Source: Hermodice carunculata (lineage: Eukaryota > Annelida > Polychaeta > Eunicida > Amphinomidae). From it: DNA of 64,000 nucleotides. The notes beneath the pieces were generated by a model, which worked only from the letters and a program-made list of their open reading frames with translations, ran no database searches and was not told where the DNA came from. This document shows positions 22,669 through 35,745 of the stretch, piece by piece (within the stretch, counting starts at the first letter, position 1; each line of letters starts with the position of its first letter). The position numbers and the translations under genes were made by a program. The stretch spans positions 53,588,231-53,652,230 of the forward strand of contig OZ026629.1 in NCBI GenBank assembly GCA_964020975.1, given 5' to 3'.

Positions 22669-25600
22669 AGTGTTTGTAGATAGATGTACATAAATGTTAC
22701 TTGAATGCACCTGTGGTGTGCTCTGACAAAACTCTTGGTTAAGGTGACTGAGTGACCAAATTGCTGTGCTTCAGCATACATGCATTTAGGTATGTGTACA
22801 CATCATGGGCTTGGTGATGTATGGCATCCTCTCACCTCATACCAGTCTGTGTACATGTTCTCTCCAATTTGGTACTGAAATTAATATTATAGGTTTGAAG
22901 GCTAATGTCATCTGGATGGTGAACAGCTGTTCTAATAGTTTTTCCACACTGTGCATGTCCATGCATAGACAGTATTAGACTTATATGTATCAGTGAGCAG
23001 GACATGGCATGTCCATAAGCAGGAAAATGTGTATGCATGGTTCTCTGGTATTCTTGATGACACTGTCTTGTATTGGTGACTGAGAGGCTCGCTGTAACCA
23101 ATGGATAGATGTAATACTCATTTGAGGGTATGCTTGGTTGTAGTATCAGTATACCACACATACTTTGTACAGGGAAGTAGCGTGACAGCAGACACACTTT
23201 CTGAACAAGTGACAGAATGTATGAATGAGAAATAAAGTAGACAAGAATGAGGCCTTGGTAATTCAGTATAAATCAGTGTCTGTACTATGCCATTGGTACT
23301 TTTGTTTGCGAAACAGGTCAAACAGGTAAGCTTGTATTGAAAGCTGTGTAACATGATTTAATCTGCAGCAACAGAACAGTCGATCTTCTGTCCGAATTGA
23401 CAAGCTTGGGTAATACACAAAACCATCTATGAAATTGTGCAACCAGTTGAAATGATCTCTGTTGGTAAAAAAAAAAATTGTTGTATTATGGGTTTTGTCC
23501 TGAAATACCACGAAGACAGCACTGTATTATAGGTTGTGTCCTGAAATACCATAAAGACGGATTGCCAGTAATGACGGTGGTGACAAGGCATAGCTGAAGG
23601 GAGAAGTCGAAAATAATATATAAGAGTCGAGGAACATTAAGGACGAGTGGTTGGTATGATGTGCATGATTGGCAACATTGACTTTTGTCACATGGGCAGT
23701 CAAGCAGGTAAGTGTTAGGGAAAACAGCCCAGCTTAGCCCTTGCCACCAACAAGGTACATTTGTATCCATTGTGCGTGCTCCTAAAGCAAAACAGTTGTG
23801 TTAAGAGCAGAGGGGATCTGTTGAACTTCTGGTAGTTGCTTGCCAGGTTGCCTTGTGTCCATACATTTGTCAGCGTCGTCTGGGGTTTAAATGGCACACA
23901 TCCTCACACCATCAACTGTCAGTGTAACGTACAAGGTGAGACACTTGACTATTATCTGTTGACAGAATCAAGAAAAAAAACTTCTCTGCACATTTTAATT
24001 ATGCAAAGGTTGTAAGTTTGCATGGAAGAGTGCAGATATTTTAATGGGAGTTGGAAGTTGTTACACCTCATTCTGATGTGTTGTACACCTAAATCGTAAA
24101 AAACAGGTTGGTGTATGTGCAGCATGCAGTTGCTGTTCAAGAAAGTATACTTGTCTTGTCACTGGTTGCAAATAGGAGGACCACTGACAGACTGTGGTAC
24201 TTGGGTTGTGCATTGTAAAAAGGACATGTATGATGTATAGTGGCAGGGACCAGACCAATATTAGCTTTGGTTATGCTCTGCGACCTTAGCATGTATGCTG
24301 TGTGAGTGGACATTGTGTCCATGTTGGTATGCCATATATACATACACTAACACTTTCTAGAATGACCACCTCTTTCCGAGAAACCATGTCTTTTTTTAAA
24401 ATCACCTTTTCAAGATGATGAACTCAATTTCTATGTTAGATGTACCAGTAAAAGCTGTCTGCTTCATGAGACCATTTTGGGCTGGTAGAAGGGGGTAGTC
24501 CTAACTAGCAGCTACCAATGTGTACAGTTTTCATTGGGATCACCTTGAAAGACTATACCCTTAGATCTTATCAAATTATGATCTCTTTTTGGATACAAAA
24601 TAGCCTGGGAAGTACTCAGTGTAGTGTCTGGAACTTGGACTTTTTTTCTGGAACAAGTGTTAGTCTTTGAGTGCTTTTTCAAGATGGCCCCATTGTACAC
24701 AGTGCATAAGCAGTGTGTTGTGGCATTTCACAATCAAGACTTGTGTAATAAATGTGTTACCAGTTCCCAGTGTACCTGTTTGATACATAACATGGAATTG
24801 CTGGTTTATGGTGAGAAGGAATATGAAAAGAGCAAGATACAGAGACATGCATACTGGAGATAGGCTACTGTGATCTCAGCTTCCCAGTTGGTATGCATAC
24901 ATGATTACATGGGACATAAATTGATTCTGTAACTACATGTATAGGGTAAAATCATGCTTTGGTTTGATATACAATCTAATATGTACATGTATATGTATGT
25001 ACATGCTAAGATGTTACTTGAACTTAAAAAAAAGATGAAGTGTACATTTTTTTCAGCATTATAAGTCATTTCAATACAAATGAGTTCTTTTATGCACTGA
25101 TTAGTTGTAATTTTTGAGTCTTTGCTTTTAGTTTGATGCCTTGCCGTTTGACACTTTAACAGATGTGGCAAATAATACTGGTGATAATTGGCATGTGTCA
25201 CAGAGATTTTCTGCTGCACCAGCTGGCCTACCCTGGCCTTTTACACGAGCAGCCTGTCAACAGTATGCTCAGAATCTTCATTTGGGGTTCTCTGTGTTGT
25301 AACATGATGATAAACCTCTAGAAATACTGGGTACGTGATAGAATACATGGCTTTAACCCCTTTTCCCATGAGTCAAGACTATGGTATGGGGTGATAAGAG
25401 TCAAACCCTGCCAAGGAAATTTGTTGACCCAGTGCATGATGTCCAGCTGTGTCTCTCATCTGTTGTACAAATTTTCGATTCTCATTCAGATTTTTTTTAA
25501 ATTAATGAAGTTAGTGAAACATTTTACATTTTAATTGAACCAGCTACCACTTGACACATTTTGACCATTGACTAGTTTGTCTATTTATCTATTTTATCAT

Positions 25601-28600
25601 CACATGTATTTTATTTTTATTTTTTTATTTATTTGTGTGTGTGTGTGTGTTTGTTTTGGAGGGGGGGGGCACAATAATTGATCATGGCACCATAACAAAT
25701 ACACTGTCAGTGAATGGGTTTGTGACAAAATCACCCACGTGACCCCTTCAGCCTGTTCCAGTTCCAGGTTCAGCTGTAAGGTATACAATATACATATACA
25801 ATGTATTAGCCATGCCTTAGTGTCCACTTCCCTGCAAAATGCCCTCTAAGTGTGTAAAACACCAAAACAGTTTCTGACTTACTGCTCTCTATAAATGACA
25901 AATAATTGGCAGTTGTGGGTTGTAGTCTTTAATTACTTTGGGAAATTACAGGCATTTATACCACAATTATCACAAAACACACCCCGGTATGTTTAAGTCT
26001 GTTTTCATGTTGCAGGATAATCCTCATTCTAATGTCAATATCCTGAGCAGATGGTCACATGATTTCCTTGTAAACAATAAACACTTCTGTGATTTTCAGG
26101 GATTGAGGCAAAGTTTGTAGTGCTCAGGTTGTCTACAACATTATAAAACATCATGAGCAATATGACATGTTTTTGTGGAGGCTCAGCTAGTTATAATTAT
26201 TGGATTTATTGCAGGGTTATCTGTAAGGCTGTGTAGTGTGATGCCAGTGTATGCTCACTGCAGGTTAGGTTGACAGGATTATGGATAGGCCTACATGTGT
26301 TGTTTTGACAGGCATCTAGATCGTGCCTGTGGTTCCGCTATGTTTCATGTCCGAGTCATACTTGCATTTGACTAAGTCTTAAAAGAACTGTTGTATCCTT
26401 ACCTGGGAGACAGCTTGTCAGATCCTCATGAGTCTGCTGAGGCCTAGGAGTGTTCATGTTGATGACTATGCGTACTATCGTGGTAGGTATCCTCAGAGAG
26501 TAATTAGAAAGATTTTGGAAGTCACAAAATGAAAGAAAAAACAATTAAGCAGATAGGTTTCCAAGTAACCAGCACAATGTTTGCAGTTGTATTTGTTGGT
26601 AAGAGAATTGTTGTTCACAGGGATTAAAATGGTCATTTGCAAATAAAACAAACCCAAGTGTAAGTCACCTTTAATAAACCTTTGCCTTTCATATAATGTG
26701 AACAGGCACTGTACAAGGGCTTGATTAAAAAAAACTAAGCAATTCCTTCAAACAAGCTAATAACTATATAGGGCCAATGATTTTCCGTTTTTATTTTGTT
26801 TTTTTTTTTAATATTTTTTTCATCCTTGAAACAGAATTTGATACTTTTTCTTATATGAATTATATGTAAATATATAGCAGTGAAACAGAATTTGAAACAT
26901 TTTTGCTGAGGAAGCAGAATTCCTCTTTTTTTGAAACCGAAAATCATTGGCCCTAACTATAAAAAAAGAACTTGTACTAAAACAGTCATTTGTATTCCTT
27001 TTTCTAATTGCTCCCCCCCCCCCCAATTGTTTATTAGCTGCATTATACCCATATTCATATGTAGTGGTACCAGCTGGTGGAGATCACTACTGCCAGTAGG
27101 TGGTCCTATATTGCAGGTGGTCTTTAAGATACAGGTAAATGTATTGGAGACATACTGCTGTCATGAAGAGATGGTCTTTAGAGCATGTACGTCTGTACAA
27201 GAAAAAGTACAAGGGGGAAACATAAAATTTTATTACATCTTTGAAAGAACCCCGGATGGTTTAACTGCACCTGTAGCGGGTTTACTGTAAGTTCCAGAAC
27301 ACAACTGAGGGACTCCTGTACAGTGCTGTCTGTTTTGGAGGCCATTCTCATGACAGACTGCATATATCATTTCCAGACCACACTTTCAAGACACTAGAGC
27401 CTGTCACTGGTAAGTGTACCTGTAAATGTGAGGCAGCTTTTGGTTGGCATAGGGGATGGATTAAAGCAGGTAGCACAAATCAATCTGCCAAACTAGTCCT
27501 GAGGGAGGAACGTGGTGGACATGTTGCCTTCTGTAGGTTTTGATACACAGCTCCATGCATGTGAGTGGTGTATGATATGATTTATCAATAAAAGTTTTAA
27601 GGAAATGTTCATTTTTGTCAACATTAAGGCAACCCTATAACATGGACACTTTTTTTCTGACCTATCCCCCCCCCCCCATCTGCAAAAGTGGATTTAAGTT
27701 GGCATTTTTTTCTCGTTGCCAATAATGTACATGTTTATAGCATATTTTGCTGTCAACAGCCAAATATTGGAAGAGAACGTGTTGTGGTAATTAATTACAT
27801 ATAAAATGCATTATATAACAGAAGAAATAACACATTGAACAACTTTTCCCTTTTGAAATATTTTATGTCCTCAAAACCAAAAGAAGAATCAGGTGGTATT
27901 AGAAAATAACATAAGCACATCATGGTCCAGTTTGTGGCCGGCGTAATCCAAACATATTTTTATTTTGGCGTTACTTTTGCAAGCTTATGACCCACAAGAA
28001 TTTGATTTTTAGTGAGTTCTAAAACCTTGTTGTCTTCAAAACTGTTCTGATATATGTAACCACACAAAGCTCTTGTAAGCCAGTGCTTATAAATAAAATG
28101 CATGTGGCCATCAAGTGAGATCTGTGGTAAAGTTTATTATGGCTCGGAGACTGCTTTTGAATGCCTGTTTATAGGTCTAAGTAGCCTAATTGTGGCCCCA
28201 AAACTGTGGAATTTAAATTTTGTTTAGAAAAAACATCAACATTTTCTATCCAGAAGAAAGGTGTACACTTGGTCTTGACACCCCCTCCTGCCACTTTTGT
28301 TTGTAGTCACTAAGAATGTTGACAAAAATGTGGATGGCATCTAAAGGAAATGAAAGTGTTGTGGCTGTACACTTCTTATATTTTTAGCCTTCTGGAAGAA
28401 AGAGTTCATTGGCATGTACATGCAAGTATAGGATTAGTTCCGTTCAAAAACTAGTGATCTGCTTAGCAGGGATTGGTGTGGGTCCTGCTGTCAATAAAAT
28501 ACAACTAACTGTTCCATTGATGCAGAGTCACAAGAGAAAATTTTCAGCAGAATGACTGACTGGCTTGTGCATGGCCCCTTGTAAAAGTCACAAATACTGT

Positions 28601-30188
28601 GAATATACTTGCCTGCAAAGCACACCAAGTTCCGTGTTACTACATGCAGAGCAGAAAAAATACACAGCTTGGGTATGCTTTCGAGGCAATGAATACGCAG
28701 AGGTTCAAGTGAAAATTTTTGTAAATTTTCAGTTTTTGCTCTTCAGGCATGAAACTGAAGTTTTGAGTCAAATATGTTGGATATTGTTCCTATTAAACCT
28801 ATTTTAAAATGCTATTTCATTGTACTAATATTTGAATGGCTCTGTGCCATCAACAAAATATATGTACAGCAAAATTAAGTGAATTTACATTACAGATGCA
28901 TACACACAAGTATATGTAGAGTGCATTGGAAGTAAACTAGCAATCAACCAACTTACAGATTACAGGTGCAGCAACTGCTAGGCTGAATTGAAACCTATGC
29001 AGGCAACTATTTTTTCTTGTTTGGCTGGCCAAAACTTGTAGTTTGTCTGTGGGGACCTTCAAGAGTGTTTGTCTCCAGGTGCTTGTCCAGTATCGCTTGG
29101 TTTTGTTCGGGACCAGGGCACTGATGACACTCTTGTAAAATTTTGGACGCAGCCTTGGCAGCAAGGACAACTCACATTTTGGAATAAATTGTGTTTGTCA
29201 TTTGACACAAGGGAATCAAAGTAAGCTAGCCAAAGAATGTACCTATTGCTTTGTTAACAGATTATACTATCAAACTGTCACTGATGGGGACCCTGGATTT
29301 GACTTTTTTTGTGACTTACAGGGTGCTGTGGAAAGGGGTCATGGTGGACAGGAACTAACTGGATCTTGTCAGCTCTCATATCAACAGGTAGAATAATGTA
29401 CAGTCTGGACTGGATGGCTGCTGTGTATGATAAAGAGGAGTTTGCCCAGATGGCAATCATAGGGCTAGCTGATGAGGTGTGAAATGGCAGTCATCTGACT
29501 ACAATAATGAATGGGGTATTTTCCTGTTGTGACCATGCCTGATAATAGTATGCAGAGTGATCAAGATGAAGGGCTGTATACCTGTAAGAAAGGTAGGCAG
29601 TCTGGCACTTGTGAATGGACTGAGGGAGGTGTGATCTTTCTGTTGTTGTAAAGACGCATCACATTTTCAGACTTGTGATGATGATGACATGATAATTAGG
29701 CATCACATATTACAGTCTATGTTAACAGGAGAGGTCACAATTACCAATCATTATCTGTGTATTGAGTCAAACGCACAATCCAATACACAGAATTCTTCAG
29801 GACTAAATTGTGTATTCCCATTGGATTGCATGTTAAATTAACCTCAATTAAAAGAGTACTTTTGAAGCTGGAAGAAAAAAATTTATGTGAACATTTCAGC
29901 TTTGTATATAATTTTACCAGACAAATTTTGCTGCCTCTGGTTTTAAAGTTAAGCTATAAATTACAATGAAAAGTAATGGGAATGCACAACTCTTGCCCAG
30001 AATGACTGAAATTCCCTCTGCATGAGAGCAGTAGAAGCTTCTGTTCTTGCTCTCCCCTATTCTTCAGGCTACATGTTCCACCAAAAGGAGCTCATTCCCT
30101 TATCACTCAAATAACTACACATGGACAGATTAATTTAAGGAAAGCACTGTATTCATCCTATTTAATGCCTGGCCCTGTTTGGTGCTCC
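22666..30188. other. Long non-coding stretch with remnants only
   Basis: No exon is supported. Contents noticed: a two-copy 41-bp tandem repeat near 23490-23575 (GTCCTGAAATACCA words), possible Tigger-like MITE scraps near 24360-24480 and 27060-27190, a piggyBac-like scrap near 25352-25440 (TTTAACCCCTTTTCCCATGA), a short GT tract near 25637, and C-runs near 27010 and 27666. A possible minus-strand exon (26403-26491) is discussed among the rejected items. Confidence 0.5.
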
Positions 30189-30208
30189 TCCACAACTGTG
30201 GAGTACTC

Positions 30209-30533
30209 TGCAATCAGTACTGTGGAGTAGTCAGAATGAAGGACTGGTCCCTGCAATCAATACTGTGGAGTAGTCAGAATGAAGGACTGGTCCCTGCAAT
30301 CAATACTGTGGAGTAGTCAGAGTGAAGGACTGGTCCCTGCAATCAATACTGTGGAGTAGTCAGAATGAAGGACTGGTCCCTGCAATCAGTACTGTGGCGT
30401 AGTCAGAATGAAGGACTATTCATTGCAGTCAATACTGTGGAGTAGTCAGGATGAAGGACCATTCATTGTATTCATAATGGACTGGTCGCTGCAATCAATA
30501 CTGTGGGGTAGTAAGAATGAAGGATTGTTCTTT
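30209..30533 (+). repeat. 43-bp minisatellite, about 8 units
   Basis: The unit begins TGCAATCAATACTGTGG and continues AGTAGTCAGAATGAAGGACTG. Units 2-4 are nearly identical. Later units diverge (ATTCAT replaces GGTCCC) and one is shortened. Homogeneous centre and decayed right edge are typical of unequal exchange. Confidence 0.9.
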
Positions 30534-31003
30534 GTCTGAACAGTTGAAATATGTTGTGATGAGCCTGTCAAGTAGCCACCACACCTTTCTTCTTTTACAT
30601 ACAATTCACTCAGAATAAGATTCATTTTATAGTAAAATTTACTGTTTTCAGGCTAATGATTATTTTTTTTCTTTCTTTTTTTTTGTTTTTTTGTTTTTGT
30701 GTGTTTGTTTTTATTTTTGCTTATTTCTAACACTGCCATAACTGCTATAACGCAGAGAAATAAAGGTCCCTGTTCCAACCCAAGTGGCCTTGGTGGCAAT
30801 TGGGAAGCATGCAGTACATGCATCTGTAGATACTAAACCCACTTAGTGTAGGGTCAGAACTTGTTGATTTGGACTATAGATGCATCATGTTAAGGTGAAA
30901 ATTTCAGTGGCAGTTGTTTTGTCTTTAATCAAACTGGCTTAGCTAGTCATGAGAACTTACCTGACAAAAACTTGTATGGTTATCAACAAGTAATACTTAA
31001 CGA
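30534..31003. other. Spacer with T-rich tract
   Basis: A T-rich, G-interrupted tract lies at about 30662-30720. Nothing else recognised. Confidence 0.5.
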
Positions 31004-31157
31004 CAATGGAGTATCCTTTGAGAGACCACCTGCCTTAGGAAACCACTCTTCACTGCTTTTTTTCCCCACATTATTTGACTTCCATTGATGACCTCCTGTC
31101 TTATGTGACCACTGTTGGACCTGCTCCAAGGGAGGTGTCTAAAAGGAGAGACCATTG
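31004..31157 (+). mobile_element. pogo/Tigger-like MITE, decayed
   Basis: Ends CAATGGAGTATCC and GAGACCATTG are imperfect inverted repeats. The GAGAGACCACCTGCCTTA and TTATGTGACCACT words match the element at 43165. The TA flanks are lost. Confidence 0.6.
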
Positions 31158-32162
31158 TTTTCATTAGCGGCTGTTGTATGTTTCACATAAGATTACAAAC
31201 ACCAGTGTGTCAATTAAGAAAGACCCCGTGTTGTCAATTCCAGGGGCCACATGTCCAACTCTGTCTTTGAATGCAATTCAAACTTTATTGTGAGTTACAG
31301 TAGCTCTGTGTTTGGAAAGTCTTATTCTACTGTTGATGACTGACAAAATATATATGTAAATGGGGGTAAAAAATGTAGTTGTAATTATGAACATATTTCT
31401 CCTGTCAGCAGATATGTTAATAGATCACTTCTGCATTGAAAGGTAGATAATTAATTTTGGCTGACATTTTTAAATGTCCCAAAAGTTACCATCATGTGTT
31501 CCTTTCAAAAGTGTTAACATGTATTCTGTTTTGAAATTTAACGAAAAGTCCATGTAGGTTTGTGCAAGGATGGGGGAGGGGTTTTCAACCTTGAGAGGTC
31601 AGATACTAAGGGTCATAAATAACAAGTGCACTGAGTAGGAACGCTGAACAATTTGTAACCCAGGTAGACAAAATATGCGGGACAAAAGCTCGTGATGGCC
31701 CTTGCCAGTGTAGCTTTTGTATTGATGGTGGCGTGGTCGTCTCATTGATGTAGAGTAAGGTCTGGAGTACCGACACACAATTTATGGCCTGAAATCAATA
31801 AAATTCAGACTCTTTTAGGTCTTAAGTTTTCATCAAATTGAAATGTTTTGGGACTGTCATTTTTAAAGTAGACTTTATGGTGGCCATGAGACCAGAGGTC
31901 GCCCCTTGATGTCAGTCAGTGGGTCGTTCCTTTGTGTGGAGTTGACAGGTCAAGAGATGCTGTGACAATAGGTATGTGTTTATGGCACCACATATACTCA
32001 CCAGGCAGGCCAAACTAGCTTTTTTGGGCAAGTGGCACAGGCCAAGTAACTGACAGTGAAAGTTTCATCTGGACATTATAGTCTGGTAATCAAGAGTGTT
32101 TTGCTGTATAGCTTCTGGTGTCCCTCCAAAGGTAGGTTATATTTCTGATTTGCAGACATTAG
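31158..32162. other. Non-coding DNA, nothing recognised
   Basis: G+T-rich + strand, no exon or repeat boundary identified. Confidence 0.5.
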
Positions 32163-32833
32163 TTGGCGTACAGTGGGCACTGTGTTAGTCATGGTGTCAA
32201 TGGTGGCATACAGTGGGCACTGTTAGCCATGGTGTCAATGGTGGCATACAGTGGGCACTGTTAGTCACGGTGTCAATGGTGGCATACAGTGGGCACTGTG
32301 TTAGTCATGGTGTCAATGGTGGCATACAGTGGGCACTTTGTTAGTCATGGTGTCAATGGTGGCATTCAGTGGGCACTGTGTTCGTCATGGTGTCAATGGT
32401 GGCATACAGTGGGCACTGTGTTAGTCATGGTGTTAATGGTGGCATACAGTGGGCACTGTTATGGTGTCAATGGTGGCATACAGTGGGCACTGTGTTAGTC
32501 ATGGTGTCAATGGTGGCATACAGTGGGCACTGTGTTAGTCATGATGTCAGTGGTGACATACAGTGGGCACTGTTAGTCATGGTGTCAATGGTGGCATACA
32601 GTGGGCACTGTGTTAGTCATGGTGTCAATGGTGGCATTCAGTGGGCACTGTGTTCGTCATGGTGTCAATGGTGGCATACAGTGGGCACTGTGTTCGTCAT
32701 GGTGTCAATGGTGGCATACAGTGGGCACTGTGTTAGTCATGGTGTCAATGGTGACATACAGTGGGCACTGTTAGTCATGGTGTCAATGGTGGCATACAGT
32801 GGGCACTGTGTCAGTCATGGTGTCAATGGTGGC
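32163..32833 (+). repeat. 40-bp minisatellite, 17 units
   Basis: The unit reads GTGGCATACAGTGGGCACTG then TGTTAGTCATGGTGTCAATG. Variant units recur in blocks: a GCATTCAGTG/GTTCGTC unit occurs as units 6 and 13, and shortened GTGACATACAG units at 11 and 16. This points to duplication of multi-unit segments. The unit has no stop codon in the relevant frames, so a long open frame of periodic peptide runs through it. That is a by-product of the repeat and not evidence of a gene. Confidence 0.92.
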
Positions 32834-33120
32834 CAGTTCTTGGTGTGGTCAGATGGAGCCTATTTTGAATATTGACACAGGGAGATGGCATGTCGGAGTC
32901 GACCAAGGTCTATGTTTGTATGAGAGGTGTATCCAATATATTGAACCCTGTTAGTATCTGAGACAAGTCTTTCCAGTCTATAGTACATCAAGTAAACAAA
33001 TGTACATGGTATTTGTTCACATTCTTGGCTCATCACTTCCACTGGAAAAGTAAGTCTGCTTCAAAGGCAAGCAGAAAACAGCAACAGAGGTCAGGTGTCT
33101 TGAAAGACAACACCAAGAGC
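32834..33120. other. Spacer, nothing recognised
   Basis: Short stretch between the minisatellite and the hAT-like element, with no supported feature. Confidence 0.5.
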
Positions 33121-33125
33121 AGGTT

Positions 33126-34732
33126 CAGGGCGCGAAAATTCCTATGATCCGACGTTCCGGGACAAGCTAAAGCTCTTCTCGGACAAGTGACTTTCAAATT
33201 CAACTTGTCCTGCGGACAAGCTAATTTTTTCTTTTTTAATTAGACTGAAATTACGTCTGTTTGCATGCACGGCAACATAATGATGAGCAGTCAGAGCCTT
33301 TGCGACTTTGTATATGTTGGCGATTACTGTGGTCCGTGTGAACAGAACATAAACACCAATGCAGGCATGTGCGTGGGGACGCCAATGCGCAATAGGTGAA
33401 GATAATCCCCTGGCCTAAAGTAAACAATCCAGGTTTAAACAATTACATGGTCAGCAGGTGTATTCAAAAGGACTTGACTACCTACTTGATTTCTGTCAAA
33501 ACAAGCAGGTATTTTGACCGTTGCGTGCATACGACGACGAGATCAAAGGTACCAGCAGTCATGCATTGGGGCGTAGTGGCTTTCGCCCGCATCGGGGCAA
33601 GGTCACACAGCACCTCACCGTCAGTCTTATCTGCCCGAACGATGACAAAGGAACATCAAAAAATTTTAAAACTTGCATCGGTGGGCTCTAAAAGTGTTGG
33701 AGAGATCATGTAATGGTGCCGCAAGTTGACTTCCCGGCCAAACAAAACACACATCTGCCAGTCACATGCAAGTGACCGCGTGGAGTAATCTACGGTGAAC
33801 GGAGCATCATGCTGACTGATCTGTCACACATTCGGCATTTTTCTCTATCCCCCTACCTTTGCGTATTTGCCTGTGACTCCAAATAATTGTTGCTATAAAC
33901 ACTGGAATCTTTATTTTCGCATGCTGCAATTAAAAAAAAAAGCTTCCCGTTTGTGTGTTCCCTCCGTAAATTACGGCATATTCACACATGTTCACTGGGC
34001 GGAAGCCATGATGAAAACACTGCAGCACGAGCCGCGATTGGCTCATTTTTGCATGTGACTCAATTGACCAATCGGGTGATGTGTTGTGCGTCAGGCCACA
34101 TGGCCAAAGCAGCTGTTTGTGTACAGTTGCAGGAAAGATATTGACGGTGCGCACGCTCGATTTCTGATTTGAAATATTAAAATTTTCGTTTGAATTTGAT
34201 TTAAGAACACCGTTTATTGCGAGGAACTTGCCAATACTATATACGCAAATTTACTACGATGTACCGATAGCGTTCATGGTAGGTACGCAAACGATATGCA
34301 TCCCATCACTGCATCAGAGGCAGCGAGAAAGGATCCTGAAACCAATGCAACTATTTTAATCGTTATTTAACTTTAAACGGGATACGGACTCCTATCGTCC
34401 CAGAAATTACAAAGTATTTTTCATCGTTAGTCACCCCATGCAAATAGCTTACTTTTTTAATTTGTATTTTTAATGTTTTGCCAGTTTCACTGTCGAACAG
34501 TTGCAGCTTGAATCGTTGTAAAATTTGACATTTTTGTGCGAATTTGCAAGTGACAATACGCGGCAAATATATTTTAGGGTAAATGGTTTGCGTAGGCCTT
34601 AGCATTGTGTTTGAAAAAAACGATGTTTATAGAAGTTTTATCAGGACAAGTGGATTTTGTATGCGGACAAGTGGATTTTGAAATTTACTTGTCCTGCGGA
34701 CAAGTGACTTTTTAAAAAATTGTCGAGCCCTG
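33126..34732 (+). mobile_element. 1.6-kb hAT-like DNA element with 5-bp target duplication
   Basis: Inverted ends CAGGGCGCGAAAATT and AATTGTCGAGCCCTG match at 13 of 15 positions. AGGTT flanks both sides (33121-33125 and 34733-34737), a 5-bp duplication as in the hAT5-type group. Both subterminal regions carry several GGACAAG/CTTGTCC words, probable transposase-binding sites. The interior is CpG-rich, unlike its surroundings, so the copy is young or unmethylated. The longest frame inside (33396-33713) shows no transposase motif. CCAAT boxes lie in the middle. Probably non-autonomous, possibly with captured sequence. Confidence 0.8.
34037..34072. promoter_or_regulatory. Paired CCAAT boxes inside the hAT-like element
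   Basis: ATTGG at 34037-34041 (CCAAT on the minus strand) and CCAAT at 34068-34072 are 31 bp apart in a CpG-rich context. Spacing near three helical turns is typical of NF-Y promoters. It could be a captured or element-borne promoter. Confidence 0.3.
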
Positions 34733-34737
34733 AGGTT

Positions 34738-35629
34738 CCAAAGTGGTCCTTCAGAACAGGTGCAGTCTCTCATTGGTACAATTATATGGAAAGTGGCACC
34801 GGGGACCCAATAAATGGTTGTCTCCATAGCCAGGTGGTGTTGCAAGACAAGAGACCAATGTATTGCAAGTATCTGCATCCCAGCCAAACCTGAAACAGCT
34901 GCGATAGCTTTACGAGGCAATACAACAGGTTCTCATCTGTAAAATGAATGATTTACTTTCAGCACCAAAAACCCACATGTCTGCATCAGAGGCAAATTGA
35001 TGCACCGTGGTTCAAGAAGGTAATTCATCATATATGTCCTATGCATATACTTTAATTGCTTTCTCTCTCTCTACATAGTGAAATTGGAACCAGACAGAAA
35101 ATAGAAACAGCTGAGAGTCTAGTCACAAATGTTTTTTTTTTACAGTTCAGGTCAGACAGTTTGTAATAAGTGTCACACAACAGACTAAATACGCACTTTT
35201 AAAGTGGAAAATAAAACAAAAATAATGCAAGAAGCACAATGGGGAGGAAGTTACTTCTGCCATGTGCATGTGGCAGCAAACATGGTGTTTACAAGTTGGC
35301 TGAGACTGGACTTATCAAGGGATCCCAGATGTTGGGTTTACTTCCATAAAGTCAGTTCAGACAGAACAGCAGACAACTTGGTAAGTGGAAAAGTCTACCA
35401 CACATGGATGATACTGTAGCAAAAACAAACAGGATTTTGCATAGGCACAGCTGCCCATCAGGCCTAGGCATATAGAAGATGTACATTTGCGTAATCATGA
35501 TGTAATGTATTGTTCCCAAGCATTTTGATGATCAGTGTGTGCAGAATTCAGTATCCCTAAATGCTGGCCAGTGTTATATCTCAGTTTTATGACTGATGTG
35601 CTACATCAATAGCCTAAAAGCCTATCAGA
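34738..35629. other. Non-coding DNA, nothing recognised
   Basis: A TTTTTTTTTACAG acceptor-like word lies near 35135-35147, but no supported exon follows. Confidence 0.5.

Positions 35630-35745
<116 letters not shown>

Noticed and set aside
22510-22781. Thr/His and Cys/Val repeat frames
   Set aside because: They are translations of the TG microsatellite.
23656-23707. Short ATG frame of 17 codons running into CAG|GTAAGT
   Set aside because: Very short, Met-rich, no recognisable peptide; such combinations are expected several times in 64 kb.
26390-26410. TCCTTACCTGGGAGACAG, resembling the 5' end of U1 snRNA
   Set aside because: Match is limited to the donor complement; no U1 stem-loops follow.
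26403-26491. Possible minus-strand exon: 89 bp with donor CCCAG|GTAAGG and a Pro/Thr-rich open frame
   Set aside because: The acceptor is a rare GAG type, both strands are open here, and an 89-bp open frame is common by chance.
28937-29170. 77-codon minus-strand frame, basic, considered as a retroelement fragment
   Set aside because: No reverse transcriptase or endonuclease motif visible.
32369-32875. 168-codon frame
   Set aside because: It is the read-through of the 40-bp minisatellite, not a gene.
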